Both the position numbers and the translations under genes were made by a program. This document shows positions 1-5,723 of a DNA stretch of 7,517 nucleotides, piece after piece. Origin of the DNA: Rhodospirillales bacterium (GTDB lineage Bacteria; Pseudomonadota; Alphaproteobacteria; Rhodospirillales; UBA2165); contig JABMOP010000564.1 of NCBI GenBank assembly GCA_013204125.1, positions 1 through 7,517 on the forward strand, written 5' to 3'. The notes under the pieces were generated by a model, which saw only the letters and a list, made by a program, of their open reading frames with translations, made no database searches and was not told where the DNA came from. The stretch's first letter is position 1, and every line of letters begins with the position of its first letter.

Positions 1-2
1 AT

Positions 3-392
3 GTCGCCCCGCTTCGTTCCGGCAACCCGAACGCGCTTCTGTGGATTACCGACGACACCCCCCCAGATGTCGAAGGCGACGAAGACCCCGCCTACCGCAG
101 TGTCGATATTGAACCACCCGAAGCCGGCTCGATCTTCCGCGTGCTGGAATTGATGCCGCACAAAGAAGCCTATATGCACCGCACCGATACGATTGATTAT
201 GCGGTGATTATGTCAGGCGAATGCGTCATGGTTCTGGACGATGATCAGGAAGTCACCATGCAGGCAGGCGACGTATTAGTGCAACGGGCCACCTGGCACG
301 GTTGGGCCAACCGCACCGATGCGCCGTGCCGCATTGCCTTTATTTTGATCGGCAGCAAAACGCCCAGTAACGATATACATTTGGATAATTAA
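3..392 (+). CDS. Cupin-domain protein, 5'-truncated by window edge
   Basis: The reading frame is open from base 3 to the TAA at 390-392, giving 129 visible residues; the true start lies before the window. A GTG at 141 could be called a start, but the same frame continues upstream with sensible protein sequence, so I reject it. The C-terminal half is a single small beta-barrel (cupin_2-like). Motif 1 is the stretch beginning at visible His59 (HRTDTIDY) and ending in SGE. Motif 2 is GDVLVQRATWHGWAN, with the His and Asn of the classical pattern. The usual HxH...E metal triad is altered: HRT replaces HxH and Asp stands near the Glu position. Metal binding and substrate therefore cannot be assigned. 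Families of this kind occur as stand-alone small proteins in alphaproteobacteria. The gene ends 12 bases before cysQ, so co-transcription is likely. The fold is fairly sure; the function is unknown. Confidence 0.8.
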   Translation, partial: VAPLRSGNPNALLWITDDTPPDVEGDEDPAYRSVDIEPPEAGSIFRVLELMPHKEAYMHRTDTIDYAVIMSGECVMVLDDDQEVTMQAGDVLVQRATWHGWANRTDAPCRIAFILIGSKTPSNDIHLDN

Positions 393-404
393 GAGAGCCG
401 AGAT

Positions 405-1172
405 ATGTCATTTGAAGTTACCCAAGCCATGATCGACCGCATCCGTGTTATTGCGCACGGCGCCGGCAATATCATCATGGATATTTATAATTCCGACTTT
501 GAAGTCCGCAGCAAGGATGACCGATCGCCGGTTACCGCCGCCGACGAACGGTCCGAAGTTTATATTCTGGATAATCTGTCCGCATTGGTGCCGGACATTC
601 CGGCCATCGGCGAAGAATCATACGCCGCCGGTGTGCGCCCCGATATTTCGGGCGGTTTATTCTGGCTGATCGACGCGCTCGACGGGACCAAAGAATTCGT
701 CAGCCGCAACGGAGAATTCACGGTCAATATCGGTTTGATCGAAAACGGCAAGCCGATCCTCGGCGTCGTCTATGCCCCGGCCATTGATGCCATGTATTGG
801 GGTTCTAACTTGGGCGCCTTTTCAGAATTGGATAGTAGCGGGGTCCGAGAAATCACCTGCGATATTCCAGGCAGCGATGGCATCATCGCCGTCACCAGCC
901 GCTCGCACCGGGGCGAAGAAGAGGAAATCCTAGGCAAATATACGATCAAAGACCGGATCAACCGCGGCAGTTCTTTGAAGTTCTGCCTGATCGCAGCCGG
1001 CGAAGCACATATCTATCCGCGCCTCGCCGGAACTTCGGAATGGGATACGGCCGCCGGACATGCGATACTGCTGGCGGCGGGCGGCGATGTCAAAAAACTG
1101 GATGGCGGCGATTTGATCTATGGCAAAGATGATATCCTGAACCCCCATTTTATTGCCCGTGGCCGCATTTAA
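405..1172 (+). CDS. cysQ: 3'(2'),5'-bisphosphate nucleotidase CysQ
   Basis: This 255-residue protein belongs to the inositol-monophosphatase-like, Mg-dependent, Li-sensitive phosphatase superfamily. Family members of this type hydrolyse 3'-phosphoadenosine 5'-phosphate (PAP) to AMP, clearing the by-product of sulfate assimilation in the cytoplasm. Visible metal-site motifs are GEES (Glu70-Glu71), the DxxDGT signature at 90-95 (Asp90, Asp93), and WDTAAGH at 213-219 (Asp214). The stretch KEFVSRNGEFTVNIGL after the signature is characteristic of CysQ rather than SuhB-type inositol monophosphatase. One deviation is that the signature reads DALDGT, where DPLDGT is usual. The ATG at 405 has a modest purine-rich GAGAG about 7 bases upstream, and the length is normal for the family. 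It sits between the cupin gene and tsaC with short gaps. A broader 3'-phosphatase or IMPase-like specificity is possible but less likely. Confidence 0.9.
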   Translation: MSFEVTQAMIDRIRVIAHGAGNIIMDIYNSDFEVRSKDDRSPVTAADERSEVYILDNLSALVPDIPAIGEESYAAGVRPDISGGLFWLIDALDGTKEFVSRNGEFTVNIGLIENGKPILGVVYAPAIDAMYWGSNLGAFSELDSSGVREITCDIPGSDGIIAVTSRSHRGEEEEILGKYTIKDRINRGSSLKFCLIAAGEAHIYPRLAGTSEWDTAAGHAILLAAGGDVKKLDGGDLIYGKDDILNPHFIARGRI

Positions 1173-1194
1173 ATAAGCGCCGCCGACCGAGCAA

Positions 1195-2142
1195 ATGAAC
1201 AAAACGACAATATTACCACCGGATGATCCCGGCATCGAAATTGCCGCCGCGAGGCTGATCGCCGGCGGCTTGGTGGCGTTCCCGACGGAAACAGTTTATG
1301 GCCTTGGCGCCGATGCCACCAACGATAAGGCTATCGCCCGCATATTCGAGGTCAAGGGGCGCCCGACGTTCAACCCGTTGATTGTCCATGTCGCCGATAT
1401 TGCCGCGGCAAAAGATATTTGCCGGTGGACCGATCTTGCCGATAAACTGGCCGGGCGCTTCTGGCCCGGTGCGCTAACCCTGGTGCTGGAACGGAAAGAA
1501 CGCTCCGGCATTTCCCAATTGGTCAGCGCCGGCATGGGATCAATTGCTATCCGCGTTCCCGACCAGCCGATCGCGCAAAAATTGTTATCCAGTGCCGGTA
1601 TCCCAGTGGCAGCGCCGAGCGCCAATCCATCCGGCCAGGTTAGCCCGACCACCGCTGCCCATGTGGCAAGCGCCTTTGCCGGCAAAATCGACTGCATCAT
1701 CGACGGTGGTGCGTGCCGCATTGGACTTGAATCAACGGTCATTGATTTGAGCGAAGGTAAACCAGTTTTGCTGCGCCCGGGCGGCGTCACGGTTGAAGAT
1801 ATTGAAGGCGTGATTGGCCCCCTCGCCCGGCCTGACACCGGCGGGTCGCCGAAATCTCCGGGCCTGTTGGACCGTCATTATGCGCCGAACGCGCAGCTTC
1901 GCCTCAATTGCGAGACCGCATCGGACGGCGAGACATTGCTGGCTTTCGGGCCGGACGCCCCGGCAGGCGCACTCAACCTAAGCCCCACCGGCGATTTGGT
2001 CGAGGCCGCAGCCAATCTATTCGCCCTGATCAGGGATCTCGACCAATCGGGCATTAAATCAATCGCCGTGATGCCGATCCCCGATAGCGGATTGGGACGC
2101 GCCATCAATGATCGGTTGCGGCGCGGCGCAAATCGAGAATAG
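1195..2142 (+). CDS. tsaC: L-threonylcarbamoyladenylate synthase (Sua5/YrdC/TsaC family)
   Basis: This family makes threonylcarbamoyl-AMP from threonine, bicarbonate and ATP, the first step of the t6A37 modification of ANN-decoding tRNAs. TsaB, TsaD and TsaE then complete the transfer. The 315 residues are the long, two-domain Sua5 form. The YrdC domain covers roughly residues 13-208 and contains FPTETVYGLG (29-38), KGRPTFNPL (54-62), PSANPSG (141-147), ESTVID (179-184) and LLRPGG (192-197). A linker with SPGLLDRHYAP (221-231) follows, equivalent to the SPGxxxxHYAP lid motif, and then the smaller Sua5 domain to the C-terminus. All expected nucleotide- and threonine-site motifs are present, so the enzyme looks functional. 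The ATG at 1195 lies 22 bases after the cysQ stop and has only a weak purine stretch before it. No nearer in-frame start fits better. It is probably in the same operon as cysQ and the downstream dehydrogenase. Confidence 0.94.
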   Translation: MNKTTILPPDDPGIEIAAARLIAGGLVAFPTETVYGLGADATNDKAIARIFEVKGRPTFNPLIVHVADIAAAKDICRWTDLADKLAGRFWPGALTLVLERKERSGISQLVSAGMGSIAIRVPDQPIAQKLLSSAGIPVAAPSANPSGQVSPTTAAHVASAFAGKIDCIIDGGACRIGLESTVIDLSEGKPVLLRPGGVTVEDIEGVIGPLARPDTGGSPKSPGLLDRHYAPNAQLRLNCETASDGETLLAFGPDAPAGALNLSPTGDLVEAAANLFALIRDLDQSGIKSIAVMPIPDSGLGRAINDRLRRGANRE

Positions 2143-2174
2143 CCAACGCCCAACAGGTGCTGTAATAACACGCC

Positions 2175-3587
2175 ATGGCTCTATCAGATCAATTTATTGA
2201 AAAGCTAATTGCCGCCGCCGGGGATGGCGGGGTGGTGACCGATGCCGCAGACCAGGCGCCCTACTTAGCCGAAGAACGTGGCCTTATGGAAAGCACGTGC
2301 GACGCCGTTGTGCGCCCGAGCACGACCCAAGCAACGGCGGAAGTGGTCGCCCTTTGCGCGTCCGAACATGTGCCCATTGTTGCCATGGGCGGCAATACCG
2401 GGCTGGTCGGCGGCAGCGTCGCGGCGGGCGGCGTGATCCTTTCGACCGAGCGCATGAACAAAGTCATCGAAATCGACGCCTTAAACCACACCATGACGGT
2501 TGAAGCGGGCTGCATCCTGGCCGATATCCAAGACGCGGCGGAAGCCGAAAATTGCTTGTTCCCTTTAAGCCTTGGCGCCGAAGGGAGCTGCATGATCGGC
2601 GGGAACCTATCGACCAACGCCGGCGGCGTCGGCGTTCTTCGCTACGGCAACACGCGCGATTTGATCCTTGGTATCGAGGTCGTGCTGCCCGATGGACGGA
2701 TTTGGAGCGGCCTTAACGCTCTTCGCAAAGACAACACCGGGTACGACCTGAAACAATTGTTCATCGGCGCCGAAGGCACATTGGGGATTATTACCAAAGC
2801 TGTGCTGAAACTGTTTCCGTTGCCGCGCAGCAAAGTAACGGTGATGGCGGCGCTTGATGATCTTGATAATATTCTGGCTCTGTTCGATCGTTTGCGCGCC
2901 GGCTGCGGTGATCGATTGACGGCGTTCGAGATGGTTGCAGAAATTGGCCTCGATCTGGTTGTCCGCCATATTCCAGGTGCGCGCGACCCGTTCGCCCAGC
3001 GCCATCCCTGGTATGTGCTGATGGAACTTACTTCGCCCAGCGAAAATGATGATCTACGCGGCCAGTTGGAATCCGCCCTCGGGCGAGCGCTGGAAGCCGG
3101 CGAAATCGTCGACGCCGTATTCGCCGAAAGCGAAGGTCAGGCCGCTGAATTATGGAAAATAAGAGAAGAAATCCCCGCCGCCCAAACGCGCGAAGGCGGC
3201 TCGATCAAGCACGATATATCGGTGCCGGTGTCAAAAACCGGAGAATTTATTATCCGGGCGACGAAATTGGTCGAAGATGAAATGCCGGGCATTCGCGCCT
3301 GCCCGTTCGGCCATATCGGCGACGGCAATATTCACTACAACCTGACCCAGCCTGTCGGCATGGATAAACAAGCCTTTTTGGGCCGCTGGGTCGATTTCAA
3401 CCGTCTGGTTCACGATCTTGTCAAATCCATGAACGGCAGCATCAGCGCCGAACACGGCATTGGCCTCGTTAAACGCAGCGAGCTTGAACACTATGCGCCC
3501 GAAATCGAGCTGGACTTGATGCGCCGCATCAAATCGGTGATCGATCCGGACAACATAATGAACCCCGGAAAAATATTCGAAAACTGA
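2175..3587 (+). CDS. FAD-linked D-2-hydroxyacid dehydrogenase (GlcD/D2HGDH-like)
   Basis: This 470-residue flavoprotein has an N-terminal PCMH-type FAD-binding domain and a C-terminal FAD-oxidase domain. Motifs seen are the pyrophosphate loop MGGNTGLVGGSV (71-82), GNLSTNAGG (143-151), IGAEGTLG (197-204), KHDISVP (345-351), FGHIGDGNIH (378-387; His380 and His387 are the expected metal ligands), and EHGIG (426-430). The C-terminus ends in the IDPDNIMNPGK signature. Members oxidise D-2-hydroxyacids such as D-lactate, glycolate or D-2-hydroxyglutarate, passing electrons to an electron-transfer flavoprotein, cytochrome or quinone. The overall pattern looks closest to the D-2-hydroxyglutarate/D-lactate dehydrogenases, but the substrate cannot be fixed from motifs. 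No GlcE or GlcF partner is adjacent, which argues against a three-subunit glycolate oxidase. There is no signal peptide. The start at 2175 has no clear Shine-Dalgarno, but an MALSDQFIEKL start is sensible. The stop is 5 bases from the end of a convergent terminator. Confidence 0.9.
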   Translation: MALSDQFIEKLIAAAGDGGVVTDAADQAPYLAEERGLMESTCDAVVRPSTTQATAEVVALCASEHVPIVAMGGNTGLVGGSVAAGGVILSTERMNKVIEIDALNHTMTVEAGCILADIQDAAEAENCLFPLSLGAEGSCMIGGNLSTNAGGVGVLRYGNTRDLILGIEVVLPDGRIWSGLNALRKDNTGYDLKQLFIGAEGTLGIITKAVLKLFPLPRSKVTVMAALDDLDNILALFDRLRAGCGDRLTAFEMVAEIGLDLVVRHIPGARDPFAQRHPWYVLMELTSPSENDDLRGQLESALGRALEAGEIVDAVFAESEGQAAELWKIREEIPAAQTREGGSIKHDISVPVSKTGEFIIRATKLVEDEMPGIRACPFGHIGDGNIHYNLTQPVGMDKQAFLGRWVDFNRLVHDLVKSMNGSISAEHGIGLVKRSELEHYAPEIELDLMRRIKSVIDPDNIMNPGKIFEN

Positions 3588-3591
3588 CGCT

Positions 3592-3623
3592 AAAAAAGGA
3601 AAACCCCGGCCAAAAGACCGGGG
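3592..3623 (-). terminator. Rho-independent terminator of the - strand RNA
   Basis: On the - strand the sequence reads CCCCGGTC-TTTT-GGCCGGGG, an 8-bp stem with one G-U pair and a UUUU tetraloop, immediately followed by TTTTCCTTTTTT. This is a textbook intrinsic terminator. On the + strand the same stem has a C-A mismatch, shrinks to CCCCGG/CCGGGG, and is followed by CAAGTTTAAT, so it would be at best a weak terminator for the dehydrogenase gene that ends at 3587. The U-tail side lies 5 bases from that gene's stop codon, which makes the two transcription units convergent. Confidence 0.82.
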
Positions 3624-3634
3624 CAAGTTTAATA

Positions 3635-3748
3635 GGGAGGCTTCACGTCTAGTATGGGTCCGCGGGTAAGTCGGGGGGAGGCGGACCCGAGGCCGGATGG
3701 GTCATCCGGCGCTTCGTCACCGAGGGAGGTAACGAGTTCCTAGGGAGG
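3635..3748. repeat. Four copies of GGGAGG (CCTCCC on - strand) in 114 bases
   Basis: Exact copies lie at 3635-3640, 3676-3681, 3724-3729 and 3743-3748. On the - strand each reads CCTCCC, and three of the four are in or at the edge of hairpin loops. Exposure of the same short motif in several loops is what a titrating or multi-site antisense RNA would show. On the + strand the same copies are purine-rich GGGAGG motifs. None is placed at a suitable distance before a start codon, so they are not ribosome binding sites of the annotated genes. Confidence 0.75.
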
Positions 3749-3794
3749 AACACCGCAGATACTACACCGGACACCCTCGATTTATGTGTCGCGC

Positions 3795-3823
3795 TTGGAA
3801 TAAAATGTATCAAAATGTAATAA
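3795..3823 (+). promoter_or_regulatory. Sigma-70-like promoter of the acyl-CoA dehydrogenase gene
   Basis: TTGGAA at 3795-3800 is separated by exactly 17 bases from TAATAA at 3818-3823, a good match to the TTGACA-N17-TATAAT consensus in an AT-rich pocket. Predicted transcription start is near 3830, giving a leader of about 20 bases before the ATG at 3851. This supports independent transcription of the dehydrogenase and argues against the TTG at 3830 as its start codon. Confidence 0.6.
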
Positions 3824-3850
3824 TTTCCTTTGGATGATGGGCCTACTGAC

Positions 3851-5665
3851 ATGGCAGATTATACCCCACCCGTGGAAGACATCCGCTTCGTGCTAAACGG
3901 ATTCTCCAGAGATGAGAAGAATTTCGGAACCCAAGGCATTGCCACCCTGCCGGGGTATGAAGACGTATCGGAAGATATTATCTCGGCCGTGTTGGAAGAG
4001 GCCGGAAAATTCGCGGCGCAAGAGCTGGCCCCATTGAATAGAACCGGCGACATTGAAGGTTGCCGCCTTGAAAACGGAATTGTTAGAACGCCGCCGGGAT
4101 TTAAAGAAGCCTACGGCCAATTGGCGGAAGCCGGTTGGCTGGGCATGGTATCGTCGCCCGATGACGGCGGCCAAGGGCTTCCCCATACTCTCACCTTCGC
4201 TGCCATTGAAATGTGGTCTTCGGCAAACCTGGCGTTCAGCTTGGTGCCGTTGTTGGCCTACTCGGCCATCGAATTGATTGAGCACCACGCAACGCCGGAA
4301 CAGAAATCGCTTTATTTGGGCAACATGATATCCGGCGCGTGGTCATCCACCATGAACCTGACCGAGCCGCAAGCCGGATCGGATTTGGGGCGGCTCAGAA
4401 CGCGCGCCACCCCTGAGGGAGATCATTACCGCATCGCCGGCCAAAAAATATTCATTACCGGCGGCGACCACGATTTGACCGAAAATATTATCCATCTGGT
4501 GTTGGCGCGGACGCCGGACGCGCCGCCGGGATCGCGGGGGATATCACTCTTTCTGGTGCCGAAAATATTGGTTGCACCCGATGGCACCCCGGGCGCCAGA
4601 AACGATCTAAAATGTGTTTCGCTGGAACATAAACTGGGTATTCATGGCAGCCCCACCTGCGTGATGTCTTTTGGCGACGATGATGGCGCCATCGGATATC
4701 TAATCGGCGAAGAAAACAAAGGGCTGGCCTGCATGTTTGCGATGATGAACATGTCGCGCCTGACCGTCGGCATCCAGGGTGTCGGCATCGGTGAGCGGGC
4801 CTACCAGCAAGCCCTCGCCTATGCACGCGAGCGGGTCCAAGGTTCAAAGAAAACTGCCGACGGACTTAAAGAGACAGCCATTATCGAGCATGCAGATGTG
4901 CGCCGTATGCTGGCATCCATGAAATCGCTTACCGAGGCGCACCGCGCGCTCGCCCTCTATACGGCAGGATGCATGGATCTATCCAAGCGCCATCCGGATT
5001 TGAGCGCTCGCGAAAATTACCTCCGGCGTTTGGAGTTGCTGACGCCGATCGTAAAAGCGTGGATTACCGACGGCGCCATTGAGGTGGCGAATACCGGAAT
5101 CCAGGTCCACGGTGGCACCGGCTATATCGAAGAAACCGGCGCCGCTCAGCATTTGCGCGACGCACGCATTACCGCCATCTACGAGGGCACCAACGGCATC
5201 CAGGCGGGCGATTTGGTCGGGCGCAAAGTACTCGGAGACGATGGCCAGGCGGTGAGCGAGCTGTTAGCCCTAATTAGGGCATCATCCTCAGCACCAGAAT
5301 TCAAAGAGGCGCAGGCGCTGGCACGTGTACGCGAGTATTTGCTTGCCGGCCTTGGCGCGGCCGAACAAGCCACAAAATGGATATTGGAACAAGGTCCGGG
5401 TGATCTAGTAGCTGCCATCGCCCATCCCTATTTAACCTTGCTCGGCAACGTCATCGGCGGATGGTTGTTGGCACAATCTGCCGCCCGCGCGGGGGCCGGC
5501 CTGGCGGCAAACGATGGCGATACGGCATTCTTAGAAGGTAAACTACTATCGGCGCGCCAATTTGCGGAAGAGCGCCTATCGGGGTGCCTCGCTCTCGGTG
5601 CCTGGATTGAAGGCGGCGGCGAAGCGGCGGCAAATGCACAGTCCGAACATTTTGGCCAAATTTAG
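3851..5665 (+). CDS. Acyl-CoA dehydrogenase, large (about 600 aa) FadE/DmdC-like type
   Basis: From the ATG at 3851 this is a 604-residue flavoprotein. A TTG at 3830 would add 7 residues, but MADYTPPVEDIRFVLN is the usual N-terminus of the family, and the predicted transcript starts near 3830. Domain order is a short N-terminal acyl-CoA dehydrogenase extension (1-35), an alpha N-domain (about 40-165), and a beta middle domain with MNLTEPQAGSDLG (168-180) and QKIFITGGDHD (198-208). The C-terminal alpha-domain carries QVHGGTGYIEE (418-428) and the YEGTNGIQ signature (444-451), and an extra C-terminal domain extends to 604. The probable catalytic base is Glu445. Such enzymes introduce the alpha-beta double bond in acyl-CoA, with FAD and electron-transfer flavoprotein. 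This architecture includes many fatty acyl-CoA dehydrogenases and also DmdC, the 3-methylmercaptopropionyl-CoA dehydrogenase of DMSP catabolism, so chain-length or substrate is not assignable here. No other beta-oxidation or DMSP gene is in the window. The only purine-rich leader motif is a weak GGATGATGGG. Confidence 0.92.
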   Translation: MADYTPPVEDIRFVLNGFSRDEKNFGTQGIATLPGYEDVSEDIISAVLEEAGKFAAQELAPLNRTGDIEGCRLENGIVRTPPGFKEAYGQLAEAGWLGMVSSPDDGGQGLPHTLTFAAIEMWSSANLAFSLVPLLAYSAIELIEHHATPEQKSLYLGNMISGAWSSTMNLTEPQAGSDLGRLRTRATPEGDHYRIAGQKIFITGGDHDLTENIIHLVLARTPDAPPGSRGISLFLVPKILVAPDGTPGARNDLKCVSLEHKLGIHGSPTCVMSFGDDDGAIGYLIGEENKGLACMFAMMNMSRLTVGIQGVGIGERAYQQALAYARERVQGSKKTADGLKETAIIEHADVRRMLASMKSLTEAHRALALYTAGCMDLSKRHPDLSARENYLRRLELLTPIVKAWITDGAIEVANTGIQVHGGTGYIEETGAAQHLRDARITAIYEGTNGIQAGDLVGRKVLGDDGQAVSELLALIRASSSAPEFKEAQALARVREYLLAGLGAAEQATKWILEQGPGDLVAAIAHPYLTLLGNVIGGWLLAQSAARAGAGLAANDGDTAFLEGKLLSARQFAEERLSGCLALGAWIEGGGEAAANAQSEHFGQI

Positions 5666-5709
5666 TGGTATTTTGTCTGATTTAGTCTGCGCATTGGCTT
5701 TTTGGCCGC

Positions 5710-5715
5710 TATAAT
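5710..5715 (+). promoter_or_regulatory. Perfect -10 box before lptF, possible leaderless start
   Basis: TATAAT lies 8 bases before the lptF ATG at 5724 in the 58-base gap after the dehydrogenase gene. A start 6-8 bases downstream of the box would fall at 5721-5723, so the transcript would have essentially no leader, and indeed no Shine-Dalgarno is visible. The -35 position (17-base spacing) reads CTGCGC, a poor match. TTGGCT at 5694-5699 is too close. The promoter call is therefore tentative. Confidence 0.42.
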
Positions 5716-5723
5716 CATAGGTT

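Larger units (their letters stand above)
3592..3758 (-). ncRNA. Candidate small RNA: four tandem hairpins with CCUCCC motifs plus terminator
   Basis: Read on the - strand, the region folds into consecutive hairpins with almost no spacers. H1 is GTTCC/GGAAC (3751-3747 with 3740-3736) with a TCCCTA loop. H2 is CGTTAC/GTGACG (3734-3729 with 3720-3715) with a CTCCCTCG loop. H3 is GCCGGATG/CATCCGGC (3710-3703 with 3699-3692) with a 3-nt loop. H4 is GGGTCCGC/GCGGACCC (3688-3681 with 3663-3656) with a C-rich 17-nt loop. A 32-nt linker leads to a terminator hairpin and U-tail. CCUCCC, complementary to Shine-Dalgarno sequences, occurs four times: in or at the loops of H1, H2 and H4, and once in the linker (3640-3635). 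H2 needs a G-U wobble that exists only on the - strand (the + strand would have C-A). The 5' end is a guess; I found no convincing - strand promoter. By analogy with alphaproteobacterial anti-SD sRNAs (alpha-r14, CcsR) it may block ribosome binding sites. A + strand UTR role is the alternative. Confidence 0.62.

Noticed and set aside
141..143. GTG at 141 as a start of the cupin gene
   Set aside because: The same frame is open and protein-like back to the window edge, so the gene begins outside the window.
930..1235. Long - strand open frames opposite cysQ, tsaC and the dehydrogenases
   Set aside because: They are antisense shadows of well-supported genes, without ribosome sites or recognisable domains.
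3635..3751. A + strand CsrA/RsmA-sponge RNA, because GGA appears in hairpin loops (for example TAGGGAGGA)
   Set aside because: The stem at 3715-3734 and the terminator stem pair worse on +, the U-tail is on -, and CsrA is absent from many alphaproteobacteria; it is kept only as a weaker alternative.
3830..3850. TTG at 3830 as start of the acyl-CoA dehydrogenase
   Set aside because: It coincides with the predicted transcription start, adds seven residues atypical of the family, and an ATG follows at 3851 with the expected N-terminus.
3649..3852. A 67-codon - strand open frame across the intergenic region
   Set aside because: It overlaps the hairpin array and the dehydrogenase start, has a low-complexity proline-rich tail, no ribosome site and no recognisable protein character; the RNA structure explains the sequence better.
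5651..5707. TTTGGCCAAA palindrome and a distant TTTGGCC as a terminator of the dehydrogenase gene
   Set aside because: The palindrome lies inside the coding end with no loop, the distant pairing needs about a 40-base loop, and no T-run follows.
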